The notes below the pieces were generated by a model. It worked only from the letters and a program-made list of their open reading frames with translations. It did no database searches and was not told where the DNA came from. Positions 1-11,489 of a stretch of DNA of 58,178 nt are shown in pieces. Position 1 is the stretch's first letter; every line of letters starts with the position of its first letter. A program made the position numbers and the translations under genes. Source of the DNA: Rhodospirillales bacterium (GTDB taxonomy: Bacteria > Pseudomonadota > Alphaproteobacteria > Rhodospirillales > Shumkoniaceae); assembly GCA_014859895.1 (NCBI GenBank), contig JACZKS010000001.1:1-58178 (forward strand), read 5' to 3'.

Positions 1-315
1 GCTCCGCCCCGCCCGCTTCATCTGCTGGCTTGGCCCGAACCGGTCGAGGTAATGGCCCCGGTGCCCGACCATCCGCCGCTGATGTTCCGCTGGCACGGCC
101 GTCCGCATCGGGTGGTGCGGGCCGATGGCCCCGAGCGTATCGGCCCCGAATGGTGGCTGGCCGAGGAGCCGCTGGATCCCGAGGCGGCCGAACGGGCGAC
201 CCGCGACTACTACCGGGTGGAAGACGCCGACGGCCGGCGCTTCTGGCTCTACCGCCAGGGGCTTTACAGGGCCGACGGGGCGCCGCGCTGGTACCTGCAC
301 GGGGTATTCGCATGA
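1..315 (+). CDS. imuB: ImuB-like Y-family polymerase, C-terminal end (partial)
   Basis: The frame is open from base 1 to a TGA at 313-315, so this is the last ~104 residues of a gene that starts outside the window. The end of the translation carries the segments RDYYRVEDADGRRFWLYR and PRWYLHGVFA, which I recognise from the C-terminal tail of ImuB proteins. ImuB is an inactive Y-family polymerase that links DnaE2 to the beta clamp during SOS mutagenesis. dnaE2 follows on the same strand at 1062, the classic imuA-imuB-dnaE2 order, although a toxin-antitoxin pair separates them here. The catalytic and clamp-binding parts lie outside the window and cannot be checked. Confidence 0.85.
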   Translation, partial: APPRPLHLLAWPEPVEVMAPVPDHPPLMFRWHGRPHRVVRADGPERIGPEWWLAEEPLDPEAAERATRDYYRVEDADGRRFWLYRQGLYRADGAPRWYLHGVFA

Positions 316-320
316 CCAAA

Positions 321-364
321 ATGCTAGCAAAATGCATGCATATTGGCTATGCTAGCAAAATGCA
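321..364. promoter_or_regulatory. Direct repeat and palindromes: probable antitoxin operator
   Basis: A 16-base unit, ATGCTAGCAAAATGCA, occurs at 321-336 and again at 349-364. Each copy contains the perfect palindrome TGCTAGCA, and a second palindrome (ATGCATGCAT) lies at 332-341. The block sits just upstream of the antitoxin start and covers the likely promoter. VapB/FitA-type ribbon-helix-helix antitoxins usually repress their own operon by binding such repeats, so an autoregulatory operator is the natural reading. It is AT-rich compared with its surroundings, consistent with imported DNA. Confidence 0.6.
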
Positions 365-381
365 AGCACATGGAGGATGGC

Positions 382-618
382 ATGGCGAACCTGACGATTA
401 GAAATGTTGAAGATGCTGTGGTCGAGCGCCTGAAGAGCAAGGCCATTCAAAGCGGCAGATCCCTTGAAGCGGAATTGCGTGAGGTTCTCCGGCAAGCTGC
501 CAATCGTAAGAGCCGGGAGGAAATGCTTGCCGCAGCGGATCGCATTGCGGCCATGACCCCCAAGGGTATCAAGCAGACGGATAGTGCGGTTCTTCTCCGC
601 GAGGACCGCGACCGGTGA
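382..618 (+). CDS. FitA/VapB-like ribbon-helix-helix antitoxin
   Basis: A 78-residue protein if it starts at the ATG at 382, which has GGAGG at 372-376. An in-frame ATG at 343 would add 13 residues but lies inside the operator repeats. The N-terminus MANLTIRNV and the segment GRSLEAELREVLRQA are typical of Arc/MetJ-like antitoxins of the FitA/VapB type. The N-terminus would bind DNA and the C-terminal tail would cover the toxin active site. Its stop overlaps the GTG start of the PIN toxin by four bases, so the two are translationally coupled. The pair interrupts the imuB-dnaE2 cassette. Confidence 0.85.
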   Translation: MANLTIRNVEDAVVERLKSKAIQSGRSLEAELREVLRQAANRKSREEMLAAADRIAAMTPKGIKQTDSAVLLREDRDR

Positions 619-1043
619 GCCTGATCATTGATGCCAGCGTCGCCGTGAAGTGGTTCGTCCGGGAGAACCTGCACGACGAGGCGTTGAAACTTCTGGATAA
701 GCATGCGGGTGACTTAGAGGCGCCGGATTTCCTGCTCGTGGAGGTCGCCAATGTTGCCTGGAAGAAGACCGTCCGCCATGAGATCACGCCGGATCATGCG
801 CGGGCTATCCCCGTTGCCGCACGCGAATTCATCACGGTATTTCACCCGTCCATCGACTTGGTCCCGCGCGCCATGGAAATTGCCCTTCTCCTCAGTCATC
901 CCGTCTACGACTGCCTGTATCTGGCCTGCGCCGAGGCGGTGGATGCGGTTTTCGTCACGGCTGACCAGCGGTTTTTCCGTGCCGTCGAGGAAACGGAGTT
1001 TTCGGCAAGGGGTGCCTTCCTCGGAGGCAAAATTCGGGGCTGA
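615..1043 (+). CDS. VapC-like PIN-domain ribonuclease toxin
   Basis: A 142-residue PIN-domain protein starting at GTG 615, overlapping the antitoxin stop. The acidic residues expected for a Mg2+-dependent PIN nuclease are visible: D6 (IIDASVAVKW), E43 (LVEVANVAWK), D99 (VYDCLYLACA) and D117 (TADQRF). Family knowledge says VapC/FitB toxins cleave tRNA or other RNA when freed from the antitoxin. With all four acidic residues present and no frameshift, it looks functional. It ends 18 bases before dnaE2, so read-through from the antitoxin promoter could reach dnaE2. Confidence 0.88.
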   Translation: MSLIIDASVAVKWFVRENLHDEALKLLDKHAGDLEAPDFLLVEVANVAWKKTVRHEITPDHARAIPVAAREFITVFHPSIDLVPRAMEIALLLSHPVYDCLYLACAEAVDAVFVTADQRFFRAVEETEFSARGAFLGGKIRG

Positions 1044-1061
1044 TGACCAAAGGGGCCGCGA

Positions 1062-4186
<3,125 letters not shown>

Positions 4187-4193
<7 letters not shown>

Positions 4194-6100
4194 GACGGAT
4201 TTGCCGGACCGCCACCTTCATGGATGTCCTTCAACTGGCCGGCCTTGAACATGCTGCTTGCCGCCTGATACCAGGCCATCGCTTCCCGCGCCAACTGCGC
4301 TTCTTCCACCGGCTGGTCGGAAGAGGTCTGCACCCCCGCCTCTGCCGTCGGCCGACGACGGGCATCGAGTACCAGCAGGCGGCCACCCTTCAGGTAGCCG
4401 AGCTTCTGATAGGTGCTGATGAAGGCCCGCTCCCGGCCCGGCTCCAGGGCGAAGAGGTCGTAGCCGAAGAACCGGCTTTCATAGTCGAGGCCGAGCCAGC
4501 CCAGCAGGGTGGGTGCCACGTCGATCTGGCTCATCAGGCGCGGCATCACGCCGGGCGCCACCAGTTTCGGCGCGTACCAGATCATCGGGATGCGATAGCG
4601 TTCCGGCGGCAGGTCTGTGCGCCCCGCCGCCTTCGCGGTGTGGTCGGCCAGGATGATGAACAGCGTATTGTCAAACCACGGCTTGGTGGCGCCACGCCGG
4701 ATGAAGTCGCCGATCGCCCAGTCGGTATACTTCACGGCGCCTTCGCGGTGCTTTTCGGGCAGGTCGACGCGGCCCTCGGGAAAGGTGAAGGGCCGGTGGT
4801 TGGACGTCGTCATAATGTGGGCGAAGAAACGGTGGCCCTGGGCGTACTCCCGATCCAGCTTGGCGATGGCCAGGGAGTACAGGTCCTCGTCGGCGATCCC
4901 CCAGATATTCTCGTGGTGGATGGGCAGGTTCTCGGCACCCATCGCCGAGCGGTCGACCACCTGGTAATGGTTGGCCGCGAAGTAGGCGTTCATGTTGTCG
5001 AAAAAGCCGTAGCCGCCGTAGATCCAATAGGGCGTCCAGCCCCGTTCGCCCAGTTCCTCGCCAAGGTTTTCGAGATCGTCGTTGTTGGGGCGGCGCACGA
5101 TGCTTTGGCCGGGCGTCGGCGGCGTGCCGACCGACAGCGCCTCCAGCCCCCGAACCGTTCGCGTGCCGGTGGCGAACAGATTGGTGAACAGCAATCCCTC
5201 ATCGGCCAGGCGGTCCAACTCCGGCGTCAGGCCGGCTGCATTGCCAAAATGGCCGAGGAAATCCGCCGACAGGCTCTCGACCGAAATGAGGACGACGTTT
5301 GCCTCTCTCGGCGGGTGATAGGCGCTGACCTGACGCTCAATGCCCTTGGGGCCCGTGAAGTGGGAATGCGGCTCGCTCAGCAGTGAGCGGATTTCCGCCA
5401 GGAGGTCGGCCTGCCCGAGGGTCGGGTAGTAACGGGCGTAGTCCAGTTCATTATTCCGGTAGGCATGGGCGAAGGCGAACATGCCGTTCATCGACAGCTG
5501 CTCGACAAAGGTGTTGGCCGGATAATCGGCCAGCTTCGGGTCGAGAACGAAAAGGCTGGTTCCGGCGGTGGCGGCCAACAGGGCGACGCGGCGCCACCGC
5601 CGCCCATGGTTCACGGAGCGGCCGCGCGGCCAGGTGCGCCAGACCATCAGCAGAGAAACCGCCAGTATGGCCGCCAGTCCCAGGCCGACCGGGTAGCTTT
5701 CCCAGATGTTGCCCAGCACCTCGTGCGTGTAGATGAGATAGTCGACGGCGATGAAGTCGAACCGGCTGTTGAACTCGCCCCAGAAGGCGAACTCGGCCGC
5801 CGCCAGGATGAGGAACAAACCCAGATAGATGGCGGCCCACAGCATCGCCCACAGGCGCTCGCCCCGGCCAGGCCGCCCGGTTGCGGCAAACGCCGGCACG
5901 AAGGCGTCGTACACCGCCCACGGCAGCAGAACCCAAGGGAGGACGGCGAGATCGAAGACGAGACCGAAGGCGAGGAACCGGGACCATTCAAACCCCTGGA
6001 ACCCCTCACCGCTGAAGAATGCCAAGCCAACCCGTGTCATCATGGAGACCGCCAGGAAGCCGGCGGCGATCCACGTCAGGCGCTGTCCTCCGCGAAGCAT
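4187..6100 (-). CDS. LtaS/sulfatase-fold membrane enzyme (AlkP superfamily)
   Basis: 637 residues from the ATG at 6100. A start at 6223 is possible but would run into the sulfotransferase gene. Several membrane helices fill residues ~8-160, followed by an extracytoplasmic alkaline phosphatase-superfamily domain. Residues matching the LtaS pattern are E275 (ISVESLS), T313/T315 (TGTRTVRG, catalytic Thr region), H435 (SNHRPF) and D486-H487 (LADHTAK). Family members move phosphoglycerol or phosphoethanolamine groups onto glycans or lipids, or hydrolyse sulfate esters. It is the last gene of a six-gene minus-strand set rich in sulfation functions, so it may decorate or trim the same envelope product. 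The exact substrate cannot be read from sequence. Confidence 0.82.
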
Positions 6101-6167
6101 GGCTGTCCTATCTGTCGTTGCCGGAACAGCCCCGATGTATCGCAGTTTTAGCGGAACGGAAAGCGGC

Positions 6168-7352
6168 TTATTGCGAACGCCGCGCAACTGTCTGGCTGTC
6201 GTTGGCCGGACTCCCGTAGCCAAACTTTCGGGCGGCCGCCGCCGTCTCGCGCTCGATTACGGCGAGCTCGACGTCGTCAAATTTTGGTTTGTAATAGCCG
6301 GGAAAATGGATGCGCTCGGCCGCGTGGGCGAGAAAGCCGTTGTCGGCCGCCAACCCACAATGGCCGAGCACGGCGGCAAGGGTCTCGCGCGGCGTTCGGC
6401 ACAGGTCCTCGTAGCGAACCACGTAGGTTGCCGCGCGAATTTCCGGGCTTTCCGCCAACACGTCGGCGACGTGATCGTGGATCAGTGCCCAATAACGGGC
6501 CCAGCCCTCGACTTCCGCACCGTTCTTCCACAACGCCATGACCTCGGCCACTCTTCGCGGATCGCCGACGGCAATGGCCCGGCGGTCCAGGCCGAACTCG
6601 AAATGGCCGACCCGTTGCAGGTGGCGCACGGCAGCCGGGTTGTCTTGCTGTCCCTTGGTGAACAACGCCTGCTGCTTGGTGAGGGAGGCGATATGCCAGA
6701 CCGGATCGCGCACCGGCACGACGAAGCGGGCGTCCGGGAACAGGCGCAGCAGATAGCCCAGGCGTGTGACGTTGTAGTTGCCCTTGGCGACGTAGCGGCG
6801 CCGTCCGCGCACCGCCAGCAGCTTGCGGATGTGCTCGACATAGAATCTCGCAAATCCCTGATGATCGGCCGCCGGATCGTCAAACGGGGCGCCGTGCGAG
6901 GGATTGTGCAGTCCCGGGAAAAAGGCCATCCACAGCATTTCCTCGAAGGCTTCCGGGCTGTTCGAGGTAATGGCGATGCCGTCCTTGTGGGACCTTTCAG
7001 TCGGCTGCTCGTCGCGCCGTGCCACGCGGTTGAGCCAGCGGTTCCACCAGTAGGGGGTGAAGATCAGCGGGTAGTCACGATAGCGGTGGGTCGCCACGTC
7101 GGGATGGCGGGCCAGGGTTTCGAGCAAAACGGTGCTGCCCGAGCGGGCCAAGCCGGCGACGTAGATGGGGCGATCAATCACCTGTGCGGTGCGCTCGGCC
7201 AATACCGCCTTCGTTTCAAGGTTTCCGAGCGAGATCCACAAGGGCTGGTGGCGGGTGACGAATTCCCCCACCCTATCCATCCAGCCGGCGACCGCGAAGC
7301 CGTCGTTCCCGGCCGCCTCCTTGTTCGCGCGAGTTTCCGCCACCATGGTCAT
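6168..7352 (-). CDS. PAPS-dependent sulfotransferase family protein
   Basis: 394 residues from the ATG at 7352 (another ATG two codons later), five bases after the upstream stop, with GAGG nearby. The frame stays open further upstream, but that extension only shadows the neighbouring gene. The segment GLARSGSTVLLETL (residues 67-80) matches the 5'-phosphosulfate-binding loop of Sulfotransfer_3-type enzymes. RFVVPVRDPVWHIAS (209-223) matches the 3'-phosphate-binding region. The enzyme should move sulfate from PAPS to a hydroxyl group on a glycan, lipid or small molecule in the cytoplasm. The PAPS source may be the APS kinase gene four genes upstream. Confidence 0.85.
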   Translation of the reverse strand: MTMVAETRANKEAAGNDGFAVAGWMDRVGEFVTRHQPLWISLGNLETKAVLAERTAQVIDRPIYVAGLARSGSTVLLETLARHPDVATHRYRDYPLIFTPYWWNRWLNRVARRDEQPTERSHKDGIAITSNSPEAFEEMLWMAFFPGLHNPSHGAPFDDPAADHQGFARFYVEHIRKLLAVRGRRRYVAKGNYNVTRLGYLLRLFPDARFVVPVRDPVWHIASLTKQQALFTKGQQDNPAAVRHLQRVGHFEFGLDRRAIAVGDPRRVAEVMALWKNGAEVEGWARYWALIHDHVADVLAESPEIRAATYVVRYEDLCRTPRETLAAVLGHCGLAADNGFLAHAAERIHFPGYYKPKFDDVELAVIERETAAAARKFGYGSPANDSQTVARRSQ

Positions 7353-7357
7353 CGGCC

Positions 7358-8074
7358 TCACTGGATGCGGGCGAGCCGGTAGAAAAGCAGCGACGTGATG
7401 AAAAAAACCGGCATGAACAGCGCTATCCAGGAACGAGCCCAATTGGGGCCGAAGGGCAGAAAAGCCCGTTCCGGAAGGTGGACGGTCACGCGCTCGAGCG
7501 GCCCCTGGTCGGGAAGATAGCCGGCCGGATTGCCGAGCAGCACGTTCCACCAGTGCCGTTTCTCGATCTGCGGAATGGGCTTCCCAACGGGGATGTCGGC
7601 GACGTGGTTTCCGCCGCGTTCCCTTACCGTGATGAGGGGCAGGCCGGAATCGGTCTGCCACGTGCCTTCGAAATCGGAAGGCACCACCTCGATGGGTGGC
7701 GCGCCGTCCGGAACGACGCGGGCGTAGGAGGTGTCGAGCCAGATCATCAAAGTCAACGCCGGAAACGAGGCGATAAGGGTTGCCGGCAGCACCAGGCCGA
7801 GATGGCGAAAGGCGATGCCCAGTTGGGCGCGGACCAAGGGCATGGCGCTGGCCAGATCGTCGCCGTCGTGGTCGAGCATCCGGCGGCGTATTTCCGCGAC
7901 CCGTTCTTTGGTTGCGGCGATCTTCGCCTGGGGCGACAGCCATTTATAGAGCAGCAGGCTGATGACAGCCGCCGTGATCGCCCAGAAGACCAGTCGCCAC
8001 GGGGCCGGCACCGCCGCGAAGACCGACTGGTCGATCAACTCGTAGAACGGACCGGGAAGGTTAAACAGCCCCAT
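7358..8074 (-). CDS. Membrane protein with Oxa1/DUF106-like layout
   Basis: 238 residues from the ATG at 8074; an in-frame ATG at 8110 is possible. A membrane helix lies near residues 25-45 (VFWAITAAVISLLLYKW), then a charged helical stretch (AATKERVAEIRRRM), a second helix (LVLPATLIASFPALTLMIWL), a ~90-residue soluble domain, and a C-terminal helix (SWIALFMPVFFITSLLFY). A helix, charged coil and paired helices resemble EMC3/TMCO1-like (DUF106, Oxa1 superfamily) proteins, but the similarity is judged by eye and the function is unknown. It overlaps the upstream small gene by 14 bases and precedes the sulfotransferase by five, so it belongs to the sulfation set. Confidence 0.7.
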   Translation of the reverse strand: MGLFNLPGPFYELIDQSVFAAVPAPWRLVFWAITAAVISLLLYKWLSPQAKIAATKERVAEIRRRMLDHDGDDLASAMPLVRAQLGIAFRHLGLVLPATLIASFPALTLMIWLDTSYARVVPDGAPPIEVVPSDFEGTWQTDSGLPLITVRERGGNHVADIPVGKPIPQIEKRHWWNVLLGNPAGYLPDQGPLERVTVHLPERAFLPFGPNWARSWIALFMPVFFITSLLFYRLARIQ

Positions 8075-8363
8075 GGCGCGATACGTCCTTTTGCGGTGAG
8101 CGAGCGGCATTTGACGAAGCCGCTTGTTCCTGCATGCGTCCTGTGGCCATGCCTATGCGGTTTTTCCGCAGATAACGGCGGAGCGGCCACAGGATGACGA
8201 AGCCGACGGCGGCTCCGATGGCGATGACCACGCCCCACAGGGCGCCCAACAGGCTAAGGCCGGCACCGGGGCCGACATAGGCGGCGGCGGGTGTCGCGGC
8301 GACCGCCGGCAGCAGGACTGCGATGATCCAAAGGAGGAGGCGTTCACTTCTCATGCGTTTCAT
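8061..8363 (-). CDS. Small membrane protein with YVGPGAG motif
   Basis: 100 residues from the ATG at 8363. A hydrophobic N-terminus (LLLWIIAVLLPAVAATPAAA) looks like a signal peptide or first helix. It is followed by YVGPGAGLSLLGALWGVV, a second helix and a basic tail (PLRRYLRKNR). The YVGPGAG...WP.RR pattern is one I have seen in short unannotated proteins beside alkaline phosphatase-superfamily or glycan genes, but I know of no assigned function. It lies 13 bases after the arylsulfotransferase-like gene and overlaps the next gene, so co-expression is very likely. A role as membrane partner of the sulfation enzymes is inference only. Confidence 0.7.
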   Translation of the reverse strand: MKRMRSERLLLWIIAVLLPAVAATPAAAYVGPGAGLSLLGALWGVVIAIGAAVGFVILWPLRRYLRKNRIGMATGRMQEQAASSNAARSPQKDVSRHGAV

Positions 8364-8376
8364 GATTCTCTCTCCG

Positions 8377-9789
8377 TTACCGTTCGATGATGTCGCGGAA
8401 CGCCGGGTCCAGACGGTCCGGGATGACGCGTTGTGCTCCGGAGACGACGGGAATGTAGCGATTTGCCTCGCCACTCCGGATCGGATTGAGATATTCCCAG
8501 GCGATGGTGCCATCGAGAGCAACTTCCAAAAGGCGGCCGCCGTCCGATTCCGTAATCAATGTGTTGCCGTTGGCGAGCCGTTCGATCGAACCGCGGATTT
8601 CGCTCGCGAAGGGGTGCTCGACATCGCCCTGATATCGCCACGTCACCTCCATCGTCTTTGGATTGAAGGCGAGGATGCGCGAGTCGTTTCCCTTGTCAAA
8701 TGTCCCGAAGTTGTCGAACACCAGGATGTCGCCGTTATCCAGCACGCGGGGATCGTGCTGGCCGACCCATGGGCCCCGCGTTGCCCATTCGACTTCCCCG
8801 GTTTCCGGGTCAATTACGGCAAGAACGCCGATGTCGCGGAAGGACACGATGACGTGTCCCTCACCCCCGACCGCGAAACGTCGGGCTTTGGCCTTATCGA
8901 TGTACTCGACCGCATTGGTGTGCAGTGGATCCTCTGTCGAAAAGGCTGGGGTGGCGTGCAGGAATCCGTTGTAGCGCGACTGAGCCAAGGCATGGGTCAG
9001 CGAGATCTTCTTCAACTCCCGGCCGTCGGGCGACAACGTCACCAGAAAATCGTCAAGGCGCGTGCGGCCCAGGGTGACGAACCCCTTGATGTCCTCGGAG
9101 GTGAACTCATGGGTCAGCGTGAAGATGCGGCCATCGGGGGCGACGTCGAAATCATGATGGACCGGCTCAAGATAGCTCCAGATCACCTCGGAGTATTTGT
9201 CCAGCTTGACCATGCCGTATCCCCACGGGGTATCGCCGGCGGCTTCGTAGATGGCCAGCAGGTCGCCGTTCGGCAGGACTTCCGCCTTGGACATGAAGAT
9301 CAGGGGGTCGGGCTGCGGGTTTTTGATGGCGGATTGCTCGTTCCAGACCGTGCTGTAGGGACGAAGCCATTCGTGAAGCGTACGGCCATCCATCGTGACG
9401 AGGCGAGCGTAGGGGCCGTCGCCGGAAGTGTAGAGGGTGTATCCGGGAGAGGCGCGGCTGGCCTCGTAGGCCGTAACGCCGAGGGCTGGGGTCCGGGCTT
9501 CCCGCCACTGATCGGTGGTCAGGGGATCGCTCGACATCGTCCGCTTGTCGATGTAGGCGACCGCTGCCCGGTAGGCGTCGCTCAACGGTTGGTAGGGGAA
9601 TGTCTGGTTGAGGACCACGAAGGCGCCGGCGGCAAAGACGAGGAACCCCAGGGCCAGGAAGAACAGCCCCTGCCCCACCCATTCCAGTGCGCCGCCAGCC
9701 CGCTCAGGGCTATGCTCTTCGTGGGCCGTGGAGCCGCCCGTTGCTTCCAACTCGGCCCGGTTCCACGTTCGAAACCCACTCGAATCCAT
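8377..9789 (-). CDS. Membrane-anchored arylsulfotransferase (ASST)-like beta-propeller
   Basis: 470 residues from the ATG at 9789. A single membrane helix at about 38-60 anchors a periplasmic domain made of repeated blade-like units such as VLPNGDLLAIYEA, VAPDGRIFTLTHE, RVLDNGDILVFDNFG and LANGNTLITESDGG. This is the signature of the arylsulfotransferase (ASST) propeller family. Candidate active-site histidines lie in EPVHHDFDV, DPLHTNAVEYI and VGQHDPRV. ASST enzymes move sulfate between phenolic esters without PAPS; many propeller relatives have unknown acceptors. It sits between the APS kinase fusion and the small YVGPGAG protein. A scaffolding role is the alternative if the histidines prove not to be catalytic. 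Confidence 0.82.
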   Translation of the reverse strand: MDSSGFRTWNRAELEATGGSTAHEEHSPERAGGALEWVGQGLFFLALGFLVFAAGAFVVLNQTFPYQPLSDAYRAAVAYIDKRTMSSDPLTTDQWREARTPALGVTAYEASRASPGYTLYTSGDGPYARLVTMDGRTLHEWLRPYSTVWNEQSAIKNPQPDPLIFMSKAEVLPNGDLLAIYEAAGDTPWGYGMVKLDKYSEVIWSYLEPVHHDFDVAPDGRIFTLTHEFTSEDIKGFVTLGRTRLDDFLVTLSPDGRELKKISLTHALAQSRYNGFLHATPAFSTEDPLHTNAVEYIDKAKARRFAVGGEGHVIVSFRDIGVLAVIDPETGEVEWATRGPWVGQHDPRVLDNGDILVFDNFGTFDKGNDSRILAFNPKTMEVTWRYQGDVEHPFASEIRGSIERLANGNTLITESDGGRLLEVALDGTIAWEYLNPIRSGEANRYIPVVSGAQRVIPDRLDPAFRDIIER

Positions 9790-9828
9790 CGAAAATCCTC
9801 CTGGAAGTCGGCTCGTCCGGATTGCAGA

Positions 9829-10692
9829 TTATTGCGGGGCCGCAGTTTGCCGGCGCGGCCTCGCGGAGGGCGGCGCCTTGACTGCCGCGTGGATTTCCCG
9901 CCGATCTCCGAGACCGATCCGCCGCCTGACTTCGGTGGCCGAGATTTCCTCGACGTCGGGCGAAAGCTCAAGCCGCTCGACAGCGTATCCGACATCGCGG
10001 CCATAGAAGATGTGGGAAATGTTCGCCATGTCGATCACGTTGAATCGACCCTTGTGACGCCACAGCGCGGTCTCGATGCGCTCCTTGACCTCTTCAAAGG
10101 CAAACGGGTTGGAAGCGTCGTCGAGGGAATGGGTGTTGCGCACCGCGATACACACTTGGCCGGCCCGCTCGATTCCTTTCTCGATCAGCGCCTTGTGGCC
10201 GTCGTGAAAAGGCTGCCAGCGCCCGACGAACAAGGCGGTGGGCCGCCTCGGGTCGAAAACCGGCCGCACGTGCTGGGCGATCTGCTCGGCCCAATATTCG
10301 GGGGTGCCGGAAGCGGTGACGCGCACGTCGTAGCGTTCAGGCGGCATGAACAGGCGGTCGGTATCTTCGAAGCGACTTTCCTTGATGCGATCGATCCACA
10401 CCACGAGGGCCTTGCCGAAAGCGGCCCGGGTTTCCGGCGTCGGGCAGATGAAGTCGGCGATCGCCAGGTTTCCCGCCTCGACCACCCGATCGCACAGCCA
10501 ACCCATTCGGCGCGCCTGCTCGATGCGATCATCGATGGAAAAGCCGAGGTCCTTGTTGATGTTGTGCCGGATCTCGTCGGCGTTGAAATGGACGGCGTTG
10601 AGCCGCCGGACCAACACTTTGGCCAGCGTGGTCTTGCCGCTGCCGGGCAATCCCATTACGAGAATCTTTCCGGGAACGTCGGGTGCAGTCAT
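9829..10692 (-). CDS. APS kinase fused to a NadM-like adenylyltransferase domain
   Basis: 287 residues. Residues ~8-110 match adenylylsulfate kinase: Walker A GLPGSGKT (14-21), NADEIR (37-42), DLGFS (48-52) and the following DR...RR...FICPTPETR. Residues ~150-260 form a short nucleotidyltransferase domain with GRWQPFHDGH (157-166, HxGH motif), a NPFAFEEVKER segment and ISATEVRRR (250-258), most like NMN adenylyltransferase NadM. APS kinase makes PAPS, the sulfate donor. The second domain might act as a minimal ATP sulfurylase or on another nucleotide. In animal PAPS synthases the C-terminal sulfurylase is far larger, so this is a distinct fusion. It is the first gene of the minus-strand set. 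Confidence 0.85.
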   Translation of the reverse strand: MTAPDVPGKILVMGLPGSGKTTLAKVLVRRLNAVHFNADEIRHNINKDLGFSIDDRIEQARRMGWLCDRVVEAGNLAIADFICPTPETRAAFGKALVVWIDRIKESRFEDTDRLFMPPERYDVRVTASGTPEYWAEQIAQHVRPVFDPRRPTALFVGRWQPFHDGHKALIEKGIERAGQVCIAVRNTHSLDDASNPFAFEEVKERIETALWRHKGRFNVIDMANISHIFYGRDVGYAVERLELSPDVEEISATEVRRRIGLGDRREIHAAVKAPPSARPRRQTAAPQ

Positions 10693-10951
10693 CGGGACCT
10701 CTCAACGGGCGGTTTCAAGGGGCGGCGGCGCGGCGGCGTGACCAAACGTCCGGACAATGGGCCCGGCGCGGCAGGTGGAAGATCAGGCCGAATTCCCGTG
10801 GGATAATCTGATCCGCAGCGGGCAGCGGGCTGCCGTTACACTGGGTAGACTTCGCGAGGTGTCCTTCTATTTCACCGTTTCACGCATCCGCCCGCATCGG
10901 CGGCGACAATCCGCGTATTGAGACCGTCCCCCTCGCACCTATATCTTTGGG

Positions 10952-11461
10952 GTGAGACGGATACTCCCCGTACTGGTCGTCGTGCTTTTGGGGCTCAGCG
11001 CCTGTGCCCTTCCGACCCTCTATCAGCCGGCGACGAACGGTTACGGCTTCTCCCAGCAGCAGATCGAGGGCAACCGCTTCCGGGTGTCGTTTTCCGGCAA
11101 TTCCCTGACCGCCCGCGAGACGGTGGAGAATTACCTGCTCTATCGCGCGGCCGAGTTGACGCTCGCTCAGGGGGGTGACTACTTCGTCATGGTCAACCGC
11201 GAGACCGAGGCCAGGAGCGAATACCACGATAGTGGCTTCGGCGGTTATGGCGGCTACGGCGGTTACGGCCCCTGGGGTCGCCGGCATTCCTTCATCGGGG
11301 CGAGCAGCGGCAGAACCATCACCGAATACCGGGCCTTTGCCGACATCGTGGTTTACCGCGGAGCAAAATCGCCGACCGAGCCCAACGCCTATGACGCGCG
11401 CGACGTGATGGCGAGGCTGGCTCCCACCGTCGTCCGGCCGGCGCCACCGAAGGCCGGGTAG
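10952..11461 (+). CDS. CC0125/CC1285-type lipoprotein
   Basis: 169 residues from a GTG start at 10952. The N-terminus MRRILPVLVVVLLGLSAC is a lipoprotein signal with a lipobox Cys at residue 18. The mature part contains YQPATNGYGFSQQQIEGNRFRV, NYLLYRAAELTLAQGGDYF and a glycine-tyrosine run (GGYGGYGGYG), all typical of a small alphaproteobacterial lipoprotein family named CC0125/CC1285. It should sit in the envelope; its function is not established. It is transcribed away from the APS kinase gene, with about 260 bases between them in which I see no clear element. Confidence 0.78.
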   Translation: MRRILPVLVVVLLGLSACALPTLYQPATNGYGFSQQQIEGNRFRVSFSGNSLTARETVENYLLYRAAELTLAQGGDYFVMVNRETEARSEYHDSGFGGYGGYGGYGPWGRRHSFIGASSGRTITEYRAFADIVVYRGAKSPTEPNAYDARDVMARLAPTVVRPAPPKAG

Positions 11462-11489
11462 CGATCCCCCTACTCCCCTTGCAGAGACG

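Noticed and set aside
7353-7943. N-terminal extension of the sulfotransferase frame
   Set aside because: The first ~197 residues only shadow the neighbouring membrane-protein gene; the ATG at 7352 with a GAGG site fits the family start.
8323-10806. An 827-codon open frame on the plus strand opposite the ASST-like and APS kinase genes
   Set aside because: It is antisense to two well-supported genes; its translation has no domain and odd composition, as expected of a GC-rich shadow frame.
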